Shown piece by piece: positions 8,026-15,750 of a stretch of DNA of 64,000 nucleotides. The stretch's first letter is position 1. Every line of letters starts with the position of its first letter. The translations under genes and the position numbers were made by a program. The stretch comes from Bacillota bacterium (GTDB lineage: Bacteria; Bacillota; Proteinivoracia; UBA4975; VEMY01). The DNA is taken from positions 1 through 64,000 of the forward strand of contig VEMY01000021.1 of the NCBI GenBank assembly GCA_009711825.1, written 5' to 3'. The notes under the pieces are model-generated. The model made no database searches and had not been told where the DNA came from. It was given only the letters and a program-made list of their open reading frames with translations.

Positions 8026-8088
8026 CAGGAAAAAGTTGCTTATCGGCGAAAGTTAAATTATAACGCCTGGTGGATGAGGGGTGAATTG

Positions 8089-8934
8089 ATGGATCTAGTA
8101 ATTGTTACAGGGATGTCCGGCGCTGGTAAGACTGTGGCGATGCACGCATTTGAAGATATGGGTTATTATTGTGTGGACAATCTGCCGCCACAATTATTGC
8201 CGAAATTCATCGAGCTGTGCGAACAATCAACCCGTGTAGAACGGGTGGCGGCTGTGGTGGATATCAGGGGGGGGCATTTCTTCGATCAAATGGAGGAGTT
8301 TGTCACCAGCTTGGCCCACCCTGCCCAGATTCTATTTCTGGAAGCAAACTCTGAAACACTGGTGCGGCGCTTTAAAGAAAGCAGGCGCGACCATCCATTG
8401 AGCGGCGGGGCCACCATCAGTCAGGGCATTGCCTTGGAGGGCAAGCGCTTGGAACCGCTGCGCTCCCGAGCTGATTACATCATTGACACCTCACGTATGT
8501 CGGCCGCAGACTTACGTAAAAAACTATTTTCTCTTTTCACCAGCAGCGGCCCGGGAAAAACTTTGAACATATCCGTGGTTTCCTTTGGATTTAAGTACGG
8601 TTTGCCTCTGGACGCAGATTTAGTATTTGATGTGCGCTTTTTGCCCAATCCCCATTATGAAGAGGCCTTGCGGGAGCTTACCGGTCAGCAGCAGGCGGTG
8701 CGGGATTATGTTCTCGGGTGGACAGTTACCCAGCAATTTATTAAAAAACTGAAAGATTTCCTGGAGTTTCTCATACCTTGTTATATAAAAGAGGGTAAAA
8801 CTCAGTTGACAGTGGCTATCGGATGCACCGGAGGCAAACACCGGTCAGTAACTTTGGCCAATTTGTTTTGCGCATTTTTGCAGGAACTGGGACAAAACGC
8901 CGTAGCTGTCCACAGGGATATTGAAAAGGATTAG
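8089..8934 (+). CDS. rapZ: RapZ/YvcJ nucleotide-binding protein
   Basis: 281 residues. P-loop protein of the RapZ/YvcJ family, which binds nucleotides and, in enterobacteria, the GlmZ sRNA to control amino-sugar synthesis; in Bacillus it affects competence. Walker A GMSGAGKT is at 8-15 and the C-terminal GCTGGKHRSV motif near 244. The start at 8089 is chosen because GAGGGGTG lies 6-7 nt upstream; the ATG at 8074 has no ribosome site. It begins the conserved rapZ-yvcK-whiA-HPr cluster; yvcK starts 11 nt after its stop. Confidence 0.92.
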   Translation: MDLVIVTGMSGAGKTVAMHAFEDMGYYCVDNLPPQLLPKFIELCEQSTRVERVAAVVDIRGGHFFDQMEEFVTSLAHPAQILFLEANSETLVRRFKESRRDHPLSGGATISQGIALEGKRLEPLRSRADYIIDTSRMSAADLRKKLFSLFTSSGPGKTLNISVVSFGFKYGLPLDADLVFDVRFLPNPHYEEALRELTGQQQAVRDYVLGWTVTQQFIKKLKDFLEFLIPCYIKEGKTQLTVAIGCTGGKHRSVTLANLFCAFLQELGQNAVAVHRDIEKD

Positions 8935-8945
8935 GAGGTGGCGGA

Positions 8946-10301
8946 TTGCGCTGGCTTATTAAACTCTTGTACCCGGGTTTGGGAATAAAGCGTTGGCTGC
9001 TCCTCTTTCTTTTGGGGTTTATCCTGATCATTGCCGGCTTTATGGCTATGGTATTTACAGTGCCCGGACTGTTCATGGCAATTGCTGAAATTCTTCTGAG
9101 CTTAGTCTCCATCACCGGCAATGCCAGTGTTTATGCAGTGCTGTTCCTGGGGATGGGATTGGGATTGATGGGGTACGCAGTAATCAAGCTAATCCGCACA
9201 TTGGTTGTTGGGCTTGCCCCCAGAAATGATAAGGTGGTTGATACCCTCTACCAGGCCCGCTATCTGCGCCGCGGACCCCGGGTGGTTGTTGTTGGCGGTG
9301 GCACTGGACTGTCAACGTTGCTCAGGGGCTTGAAATACTATACAAGTAACATTACCGCCGTCGTCACCGTTGCCGATGACGGTGGCAGCTCCGGCATTTT
9401 ACGAGGCGAGTTTGATATGCCACCACCGGGTGATATTCGCAACTGTCTTGTGGCGCTTGCTGATACTGAACCTTTGCTGGAGCGATTGTTTCAGTATCGG
9501 TTCGAGAACGGGAGCGGATTCGCCGGCCACAATTTCGGAAATCTGTTTCTGGCAGCGATGACAAAGATTATGGGCTTCAAGGGGGCGATCCGTGAAATTG
9601 GCAAGGTTTTAGCTGTTCGGGGCACTGTTCTGCCCGTTACCACTGATAATGTGCGCCTGCAGGCAATAACCGAGTCGGGCGAGGTAATTTGGGGTGAGTC
9701 AAAGATTGGAGCAAGTTCGACCCGAATCAAGGAGTTGCGCCTTGTCCCTGCCGACTGCCGGGTTTTGCCAGATGTTATCGAGGCGCTGGCTAACGCTGAT
9801 GCAGTCATTGTCGGCCCGGGCAGCCTCTACACCAGTATACTACCGAATTTGTTGGTTCCGGGGGTCAGCGAGGCAATTCGCAAGAGCAAGGCGCTGAAAT
9901 TTTATGTGTGCAACATCATGACCCAGCTGGGCGAAACCCGAGATTATACAGCGGCTGACCATTTGCAGGCTGTGCAGGAGCATGTGGGAGGCGGATTGTT
10001 TGGGTATGTGGTGGTAAATAATAAACCGCTGCCGGCAGATGTGCTTGCCCGTTATGCCCAGGAGGGGGCAGCGCCTGTGAAGATTGACAGGGAGCGTCTG
10101 CGCAGTCAACGCGTACGGATTATTGAGGATAACCTTGTTCATATAGACCATGTTGCCTGGCATAATCCGGAGAAACTTGCCCGGGCAATTGTAAGTCGTT
10201 TAGCTGCCGACCTGGAGCGGCCCAAGCGTTTGCTTGATCTGCTGTTATGGGAGTCCCGGGTCCAAAAAATGCAGGCATGGGAGGAGCGACAGAATGGCTA
10301 A
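8946..10301 (+). CDS. yvcK: YvcK/gluconeogenesis factor family protein
   Basis: 451 residues. The YvcK (CofD-like) domain starts at about residue 112 with VVVGGGTGLSTLLRG and continues with VADDGGSSG, GDIRNCLVAL and FAGHNFGN. YvcK binds UDP-sugars and affects cell-wall growth and gluconeogenic growth. The first about 90 residues hold two membrane helices (WLLLFLLGFILIIAGF and a second near 55-85), an extension common in Clostridia but absent from the Bacillus protein. The start is TTG at 8946 with AGGAGGTGGCGGA directly upstream. The end overlaps the next start (ATGGCTAA). Confidence 0.92.
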   Translation: MRWLIKLLYPGLGIKRWLLLFLLGFILIIAGFMAMVFTVPGLFMAIAEILLSLVSITGNASVYAVLFLGMGLGLMGYAVIKLIRTLVVGLAPRNDKVVDTLYQARYLRRGPRVVVVGGGTGLSTLLRGLKYYTSNITAVVTVADDGGSSGILRGEFDMPPPGDIRNCLVALADTEPLLERLFQYRFENGSGFAGHNFGNLFLAAMTKIMGFKGAIREIGKVLAVRGTVLPVTTDNVRLQAITESGEVIWGESKIGASSTRIKELRLVPADCRVLPDVIEALANADAVIVGPGSLYTSILPNLLVPGVSEAIRKSKALKFYVCNIMTQLGETRDYTAADHLQAVQEHVGGGLFGYVVVNNKPLPADVLARYAQEGAAPVKIDRERLRSQRVRIIEDNLVHIDHVAWHNPEKLARAIVSRLAADLERPKRLLDLLLWESRVQKMQAWEERQNG

Positions 10302-10998
10302 AGTTGATTGGCGGGCAATACCCTGGGGCGCCAGAGAAGTGTTTGTGTATATTCTGTTGTTGGTGGCAGCCCTGATTGCCTTGATTTTCCTCACCAGTCT
10401 ATTGGGCTTTTTATTGGTCCCGCTATCGCCAATGCTTGCTATATTGTTGGCGGCCCTGGCCCAGGGCGCGGTGATGGTTGCGCTCATTTTTCTGCCTCGG
10501 GGCGTCCGGGGAAAAGAGGCCTGGCGCAATCTCGGTCTAGGCGCCATTTCCCGAATTCCCTGGTTAAAGGGACTGGGCGGTGGACTGGGGCTGCTGGCCG
10601 CTTCCTGGCTCTATGGTTTAGTGGTGAGCCACTTTGTGGAAGAGGTTCCCACCCAGGCAATCATCGAGCAATTTATGGAGTTTCAAACCCTAAGCGGGAT
10701 GCTTGTTTTTGGCTTTTTAGTGGTTATACTGGCGCCCGTAACTGAAGAACTGGTCTTTCGGGGATTCATTTTTGGTGGCGTTCGAAACAATTTGGGTTTC
10801 TGGGGTGCGGCACTCTTCAGTTCACTGGCCTTTACAGTTATTCATCTCAGTTTCCATTGGGTTCCGTTTATCCAGATTCTGATTCTCGGGGTGGGGCTGG
10901 CCTGGCTGTATGAAGCAAGCCGCAATCTATTGGCGCCCATGCTTGCCCATGCCGTATACAATTTGGCGATTGCCATTTTGCTGGTCGTCAGCGGTTAG
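10294..10998 (+). CDS. CPBP family intramembrane protease
   Basis: 234 residues, mostly membrane-spanning (about 6-7 helices). The CPBP/CAAX-protease motifs are present: EELVFRG (about 151-157) and a later HLSFHW with a downstream HAVYNLA. These enzymes cleave inside membranes; in prokaryotes roles range from bacteriocin immunity to signal processing. The start at 10294 (GGAGGAGCGACAG before it) overlaps the end of yvcK by 8 nt, so it is translationally coupled. It is an addition to the usual rapZ-yvcK-whiA order; whiA starts 12 nt after its stop. Confidence 0.85.
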   Translation: MAKVDWRAIPWGAREVFVYILLLVAALIALIFLTSLLGFLLVPLSPMLAILLAALAQGAVMVALIFLPRGVRGKEAWRNLGLGAISRIPWLKGLGGGLGLLAASWLYGLVVSHFVEEVPTQAIIEQFMEFQTLSGMLVFGFLVVILAPVTEELVFRGFIFGGVRNNLGFWGAALFSSLAFTVIHLSFHWVPFIQILILGVGLAWLYEASRNLLAPMLAHAVYNLAIAILLVVSG

Positions 10999-11009
10999 GA
11001 GGTGGAGAA

Positions 11010-11948
11010 ATGTCCTTTGCCGCAAATATCAAGGGGGAATTGAGCCGGTTGCCGCTTCGGTCCGAGTGCTGTCGGCGTGCCGAGTTGGCGGCTTTGATTT
11101 TGATTAATGGCAATTTGCAGTTGAGCGCGGGCAACAGGATGTATTTGAATGTCGGCACTGAGCACGCCGCCATCGCCCGCCGGCTTTACAATATGTTTAA
11201 ACTGGAGTTCGAAATCCAGCCACGGATCCTGGTCCGGAAAAAAATACGCCTCCGTAAAAATCTCAGTTACCTAGTGCAAATAGATAATCAACAAAAGTCG
11301 CGGGCGGTGGTCGCGGCATTGGGTATCTTGGGAACTGATAACAGCTTAAAGGCCGATACCGACAGTAGGCTGGTTGTCAGACGGTGTTGTAAGCGTGCCT
11401 ATCTCCGTGGTTGTTTTATTGCTGGCGGGTCAGTCAGTAACCCTGAACATAGCGGTTATCATATGGAAATTGCCACCGAATATTCCCGGCAGGCATCTTT
11501 TATACAGACTTTGCTGGCGGAGTTTGGAATCAAGAGCGGCAACATTCAGCGCAAGCAGAATTTTGTTGTTTACATCAAGGATTCAGCGCAAATCGCCGAC
11601 TTGCTTAGTTTGATAGGCACTAATCAGGGCCGTCTGATTTTTGAAAACGCCAAGATATATAAGGATATCCGCAATAATGTCAACCGATTGGTGAATTGCG
11701 AGACGGCCAACCTCAACAAAACAGTTAATGCCGCCCAACGTCAGATCGCGTCCATTCGCCGTCTGGAGCAAACGGTGGGGCTGGATTCACTAAGCCCGGG
11801 ATTGCGTCTGGTAGCACGATTGCGGCTAGAGTTCCCAGAAGCGACGCTTGAAGAGTTAGGGGCGGCAGCAACCCCTCCCTTAAATAAATCTGCAGTCAAT
11901 TATCGTCTGCGACGATTGCAAAAACTGGCGGATGAAATTTTACCCTGA
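11010..11948 (+). CDS. whiA: WhiA DNA-binding protein
   Basis: 312 residues. WhiA has an N-terminal degenerate LAGLIDADG-like domain (LILINGNLQL, YLRGCFIAGGSVSNP) and a C-terminal helix-turn-helix (LEELGAAATPPLNKSAVNYR, about 279-298). In Actinobacteria it drives sporulation genes; in Bacillota it influences cell division and chromosome segregation. AGGAGGTGGAGAA precedes the ATG. It is followed by HPr after 70 nt that contain a likely own promoter (TATAAT at about 11967). Confidence 0.93.
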   Translation: MSFAANIKGELSRLPLRSECCRRAELAALILINGNLQLSAGNRMYLNVGTEHAAIARRLYNMFKLEFEIQPRILVRKKIRLRKNLSYLVQIDNQQKSRAVVAALGILGTDNSLKADTDSRLVVRRCCKRAYLRGCFIAGGSVSNPEHSGYHMEIATEYSRQASFIQTLLAEFGIKSGNIQRKQNFVVYIKDSAQIADLLSLIGTNQGRLIFENAKIYKDIRNNVNRLVNCETANLNKTVNAAQRQIASIRRLEQTVGLDSLSPGLRLVARLRLEFPEATLEELGAAATPPLNKSAVNYRLRRLQKLADEILP

Positions 11949-12018
11949 CGTACCGAAGATTTTATAGTATAATCTATTCTCAGAAGCAGATAAGGAATAA
12001 AGGAGGTTATCAACTATA

Positions 12019-12279
12019 ATGGTGGAGCGCAATGTAACAGTAACCAACAAAACGGGCCTGCATGCCCGCCCTGCGGCCATGTTTGTTCAAAAAGCAGGTC
12101 AGTTCGTTAGCGAAATTACCATTGTCAAAGGCGAGAAAGAAGTCAGTGCCAAGAGTATTATGGGCGTAATGTCTCTGGCCATCTCCCAGGGAACTGAAAT
12201 TACCATTCGTGCCAACGGCGACGATGCCCAGCAGGCAGTTGACGCTTTGGTTGAGTTGGTGGAAAGTTTTACTGAGTAG
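12019..12279 (+). CDS. ptsH: HPr-family phosphocarrier protein
   Basis: 86 residues. HPr carries phosphate from enzyme I to sugar-specific PTS enzymes. GLHARPA puts the catalytic His at 15 and AKSIMGVM puts the regulatory Ser at 46, so both PTS transfer and HPr-kinase/CcpA control are possible. In Bacillus the gene at this place is Crh, which lacks His15; here the His is kept, so HPr is the better name. AAAGGAGG precedes the ATG. No ptsI is nearby. Confidence 0.9.
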   Translation: MVERNVTVTNKTGLHARPAAMFVQKAGQFVSEITIVKGEKEVSAKSIMGVMSLAISQGTEITIRANGDDAQQAVDALVELVESFTE

Positions 12280-12280
12280 T

Positions 12281-12308
12281 CTTTAAGCCGGGGATTCCCC
12301 CGGCTTTC
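12281..12308 (+). terminator. Terminator after HPr gene
   Basis: AAGCCGGGG-ATTC-CCCCGGCTTT. Confidence 0.85.
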
Positions 12309-12390
12309 GACGTACGTCCCGGATTAGTTGTCAGCGGGTAAATTTTTGCGTAGAATTGAGGATAAGAACATACGGAAGCGGGTGAAGTAA

Positions 12391-13488
12391 ATGAACAGTG
12401 CGTTAAAGCTTTTGTCCCAGTGGTTGGCGGCGAACCAGTATTCATTTGCATTTGTCAACTCTACCCTGAATGTGTTTTATCTCAGCAATTTTTATTGTCA
12501 ACCCCATGAGCGGCTATTGGGGCTGCTGGTATTTCCCAGTGGTGAACCTGTCTTAGTCTGCCCTTTGATGGAAGTGGCCCGGGCGAAGAGCGAAGGTTGG
12601 ACTTATGAAATCATTGGCTACAATGATAGTGAGGACCCTTGGCAAAAAATTGCTGCAATTGTTGGCGACCGGGTTGGCCCTGAGCCGGTAATCGCTGTAG
12701 AGAAGGAGCAGTTGCCGCTGTTCCGGGCAGAGGCGCTGCAAAAAACTTTCCCCGGCTGCCGCTTTTCAGCAGTGGAAGCCAAGTTACGTGAACTGCGCAA
12801 TATCAAGAGTGACGGGGAAGTTCAAGTCCTGCGGGAAGCTGCCGCCCTGGCCGACAAAGCGGTGGAGATTGGAGTTGCCGCGCTGGCGGAGGGTAAAACC
12901 GAGATGGAAGTGGTTGCCGAAATCGAATACAATATGAAAAAATTAGGTGTAGCGAGGATGTCCTTCCCGACCATGGTTCTTTTTGGCGCCAAATCAGCCG
13001 AATCTCATGGTAGTCCCGGAGATACCCGTTTACAGGCCGGTGACTTGGTTCTGTTTGATTTGGGCGTGGTTCATAAAGGTTACTGCTCAGATATAACCCG
13101 GACTTTTGCGTTTAAATCGATTACTCCCGAGTTTGAAAAAATCTACGAAATCACTCTCAAGGCCAATGAGGCGGCAATTGCCGCCAGTGCTCCAGGAGTG
13201 CGGGTAGGCGATATTGACAAGGCGGCCCGGGAAGTAATCACTGCCGCCGGCTACGGTGAATACTTCACCCACCGGGTCGGACACGGTCTTGGCATCGATG
13301 TGCATGAATACCCCTCAATGAATGGTGAAAACGATGATCTTTTGGCCCTGGGTATGGCATATACAATTGAGCCCGGAATCTACCTGCCAGGTCGTGGCGG
13401 CGTGCGCATCGAAGACGATGTAGTTATCACCGCCGACGGATGTGAGACGCTGACCAAGTTCCCTAAGCATTTGCAGATTATCGGTTAA
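12391..13488 (+). CDS. M24 family Xaa-Pro aminopeptidase
   Basis: 365 residues. An N-terminal creatinase-like domain (1-130) is followed by the pita-bread M24 metallopeptidase domain. Metal ligands can be seen: Asp in VLFDLGVV and CSDITRTF, His in HRVGHGLGIDVHE, and Glu in YTIEPGIYLPG and GVRIEDDV. It removes N-terminal residues before proline from peptides in the cytoplasm. GAAGCGGGTGAAGTAA precedes the ATG. It is a single gene between the HPr terminator and the convergent arsR unit. Confidence 0.92.
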   Translation: MNSALKLLSQWLAANQYSFAFVNSTLNVFYLSNFYCQPHERLLGLLVFPSGEPVLVCPLMEVARAKSEGWTYEIIGYNDSEDPWQKIAAIVGDRVGPEPVIAVEKEQLPLFRAEALQKTFPGCRFSAVEAKLRELRNIKSDGEVQVLREAAALADKAVEIGVAALAEGKTEMEVVAEIEYNMKKLGVARMSFPTMVLFGAKSAESHGSPGDTRLQAGDLVLFDLGVVHKGYCSDITRTFAFKSITPEFEKIYEITLKANEAAIAASAPGVRVGDIDKAAREVITAAGYGEYFTHRVGHGLGIDVHEYPSMNGENDDLLALGMAYTIEPGIYLPGRGGVRIEDDVVITADGCETLTKFPKHLQIIG

Positions 13489-13686
13489 CAAAAAGAGACA
13501 GCCCAGTCGATGACTGGGCTGTATGGTGGCATAAACACATCTGCCGGCAACTTTCAGTTTGCACCCGGCCGGCTTTCGCTTGGCAACCGGTTCCCGTCTG
13601 TATTTCTGGGAAATTTCAATGTGGTTCAGGTGGTCTGCACGGGCAATCTGGTAGTAATCGGGGACCTGCGCTGCATCATAAAACAT
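13315..13686 (-). CDS. Hypothetical protein downstream of arsR (doubtful 3' end)
   Basis: The start at 13686 is supported by AGGAGGTGCAAGCAA directly before the ATG and by its place 17 nt after arsR on the same strand. About 65 N-terminal residues, with two Cys (AGCKLKVAGRCVY), look plausible. The frame then runs through the terminator hairpin at 13498-13522 and antisense to the M24 gene, which is unlikely for a functional C-terminus. The real product is either a short protein whose stop was lost or shifted, or the ORF is chance after a good ribosome site. No family recognised. Confidence 0.35.
   Translation of the reverse strand: MFYDAAQVPDYYQIARADHLNHIEISQKYRREPVAKRKPAGCKLKVAGRCVYATIQPSHRLGCLFLLTDNLQMLRELGQRLTSVGGDNYIVFDAHAATTWQVDSGLNCICHTQGQKIIVFTIH
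13498..13522 (-). terminator. Rho-independent terminator for the leftward arsR unit
   Basis: ACAGCCCAGTC / GACTGGGCTGT, 11-bp arms with a 3-nt loop. On the minus strand the stem is followed by CTCTTTTTG, so it serves mainly the leftward transcript. It may also act weakly on the M24 gene. Confidence 0.7.
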
Positions 13687-13703
13687 TTGCTTGCACCTCC
13701 TGC

Positions 13704-14018
13704 TTATTTGTGAATTAATTGAGAACTAAGCCAATGGGCAACGGCGGCCAGGTTATGATGTTCGGGAAAGTAGCAGACCCAGGTCCGGCGTTTTTCTTTG
13801 CGGACCAACCCGGCCTGTTCAAGAATTTTTAGATGGTGTGATACTGTTGGCTGGCTAAGCTTGGTGACATTGACAAGATCGCTTACGCAGCCGCCAAGTT
13901 CATGTTCGGATATATGTGTGCAACAAGATTGTTTGCCGGCCAGCAGCGCTTGAATGATAGCGAACCGGGTAGAATCACTAAGTACTGCCAGGCACTTTAA
14001 CATCTCCGCAGTTTTCAA
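13704..14018 (-). CDS. ArsR/SmtB family regulator
   Basis: 104 residues, winged-helix repressor. The recognition helix is LSQPTVSHHLKIL (about 55-67), followed by the wing KEKRRTWVCYF. A Cys-rich stretch near the N-terminus (KQSCCTHISEHELGGC) could bind metal or metalloid. The start is TTG at 14018, 8-9 nt after AGAGGTGA. It has its own strong promoter and is followed by a possible small gene. No metal transporter is adjacent, so the signal and targets are unknown. Confidence 0.88.
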   Translation of the reverse strand: MKTAEMLKCLAVLSDSTRFAIIQALLAGKQSCCTHISEHELGGCVSDLVNVTKLSQPTVSHHLKILEQAGLVRKEKRRTWVCYFPEHHNLAAVAHWLSSQLIHK

Positions 14019-14055
14019 GCGACATTCACCTCTGTAAATATTTATGTTTATCTAT

Positions 14056-14084
14056 ATTATACGCGAGAGCGGTTTCGTTGTCAA
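14056..14084 (-). promoter_or_regulatory. Sigma-A promoter of arsR
   Basis: On the minus strand: TTGACA (14084-14079), 17-nt spacer, TATAAT (14061-14056), both perfect. AT-rich sequence between it and the start (ATAGATAAACATAAATATT) could contain the ArsR autoregulatory site. Confidence 0.85.
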
Positions 14085-14147
14085 GAAAAGGATATCTGTT
14101 TTTCTAAGAGAAATATAATATAAATAACCAGTGGGGAGTGAGCCGCG

Positions 14148-15260
14148 GTGGAATGGCAACAGGTTCTGGAGTTTTGGCAAAACTATTTGCGTGAATACAC
14201 ATTTGCATTTGGCCTATTTTTAATTTTTTTTATCGGGGCTAAGCTGTTTTCGCGTTACATGGTGCGGGTGCTGTTGTTTTTCGCATCCCGGACCAAGACG
14301 GATTTTGATACCAGGGTAGTACAATCTTTCAAGGGGCCCTGCTTTTGGTTCATAAACAGTCTGGGCGTGTATTTCGCTGTCTTATACTTGCTTAACGCCC
14401 ATGAAAACATTGAATATCTGCCTTTGTTGAACACCCTATTCAGCACCGTTGTGATTATTGTGATAACGGCCGGTTTTTATAATCTAACCAGCACATCTTC
14501 AGATCTGTTCCTGAGGATTGGCAACAAATATGGTTTCGATAGAATTCTGCTGGCCTTTATCTCCAAGGTTTTGCGGATTGTGTTTATAGCCATCAGCGCT
14601 ACAATCATCGCCCAGCGCTGGGGATTTGATGTCAACGGCTTTATTGCCGGTCTCGGGATTGGCGGTCTTGCCTTCGCTCTGGCAGCCCAGGACGCGATAG
14701 CCAATGTCCTGGGGGGGATGGTGATTATCGCCGAAAAGCCGTTTAATATTGGTGATTGGATACTGACGCCCGAGGTTGAAGGGACCGTTGAAGATATAAC
14801 CTTTCGCAGCACAAAGGTGCGCACTTTTGCCCAGGCATTGGTTACGGTGCCCAACAAGGCAATGGCCAATCAGCCCATCACAAATTGGAGCCAGATGGGG
14901 CGGCGGCGGATAACCTTTAATCTTGGCGTGACCTATTCCACACCCAGGGAAAAACTGCAGACAGTGGTCACTAAAATTAAGCAAATGTTAGTCGGCCATA
15001 AAGATATTCATCCCGAGACGATTTTTGTAAACTTCGATGCCTTTAAAGACAGCAGTCTCGACATATTTATTTACTGTTTCAGCAAGACAACCAATTGGGG
15101 AGAATTTCTTAAGGTCAAAGAAGATGTCAATTTCCGCATCATGGAGATACTGGAGCAGGAGGGAGTAAGTGTTGCCTTCCCATCCCGAACCGTCTATTTG
15201 GAGCCGGACAGGGGGAGGCCGGACAGGGGGACAGGTCCTGTGTCCGGGGAAGCTGAGTAA
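14148..15260 (+). CDS. MscS-family mechanosensitive ion channel
   Basis: 370 residues. Several N-terminal helices precede the pore-lining helix with the small-residue pattern GLGIGGLAFALAAQDAIANVLGG (about 165-187), then the MscS beta domain (GDWILTPEVEGTVEDI, VPNKAMANQPITNW) and a C-terminal mixed domain. It releases solutes on hypo-osmotic shock. The start is GTG at 14148. The last 20 residues contain a repeated DRGRPDRG segment. Confidence 0.92.
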   Translation: MEWQQVLEFWQNYLREYTFAFGLFLIFFIGAKLFSRYMVRVLLFFASRTKTDFDTRVVQSFKGPCFWFINSLGVYFAVLYLLNAHENIEYLPLLNTLFSTVVIIVITAGFYNLTSTSSDLFLRIGNKYGFDRILLAFISKVLRIVFIAISATIIAQRWGFDVNGFIAGLGIGGLAFALAAQDAIANVLGGMVIIAEKPFNIGDWILTPEVEGTVEDITFRSTKVRTFAQALVTVPNKAMANQPITNWSQMGRRRITFNLGVTYSTPREKLQTVVTKIKQMLVGHKDIHPETIFVNFDAFKDSSLDIFIYCFSKTTNWGEFLKVKEDVNFRIMEILEQEGVSVAFPSRTVYLEPDRGRPDRGTGPVSGEAE

Positions 15261-15267
15261 TCCGAGT

Positions 15268-15312
15268 GACATTTAGCCAGGAGCGGTTCAATTAGAACCT
15301 CGTTCCTGGCTA
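15268..15312 (+). terminator. Terminator after the MscS gene
   Basis: ATTTAGCCAGGA and TCCTGGCTAAAT form the arms of a long hairpin. The following AT-rich sequence meets the rpmE terminator from the other side. Confidence 0.75.
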
Positions 15313-15323
15313 AATTTATAAAA

Positions 15324-15351
15324 AAATATCCGTCCAGTGACGGATATTAAC
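15324..15351 (-). terminator. Rho-independent terminator of rpmE
   Basis: On the minus strand AATATCCGTC-ACTG-GACGGATATT followed by TTTTTAT. Confidence 0.85.
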
Positions 15352-15544
15352 GATTGTATTTGCGGTTGAATTTTTCCACCCGGCCGGCAGAGTCAACGAT
15401 TTTTTGCACACCGGTGTAGAAAGGATGGCATTTGGAGCAAATATCCACACGGATATTTTCCTTTGTAGAGCCGGTTTCGTATTCTGCGCCGCATGCACAG
15501 GTTGCGGTGACTTTGTGATATTTGGGATGAATATCTTTTTTCAT
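15347..15544 (-). CDS. rpmE: 50S ribosomal protein L31
   Basis: 65 residues. The zinc-binding Cys set of the C+ type L31 is present: CACG (16-19) and CSKC (about 36-39) followed by HPFYTG. It sits on the outside of the large subunit and stores zinc in C+ forms. A zinc-free paralogue is not in the window. AGGGAGGTATAACAGC precedes the ATG. It is a monocistronic leftward gene. Confidence 0.95.
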   Translation of the reverse strand: MKKDIHPKYHKVTATCACGAEYETGSTKENIRVDICSKCHPFYTGVQKIVDSAGRVEKFNRKYNR

Positions 15545-15750
15545 GCTGTTATACCTCCCTCCAGCGCATAATTATTCTAGCATATCTAGAGTCTGGATTC
15601 AAAAAACTATACCCAACGACTATTTTTGCAGATGCAAAATATAAAGTCAAGCATTATCTACTAATGTGGTATTGTTTGTTAACGGAGTGTGGGAAGGAAT
15701 TAGCTGGGTTTAAGCGAATATATATGTATCACAGTACGGGAGGTGCAGCA

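Noticed and set aside
15664-15750. N-terminal extension of rpoN
   Set aside because: The extra 29 residues have no sigma-54 pattern; the strong GGGAGGTG site lies before the ATG at 15751.
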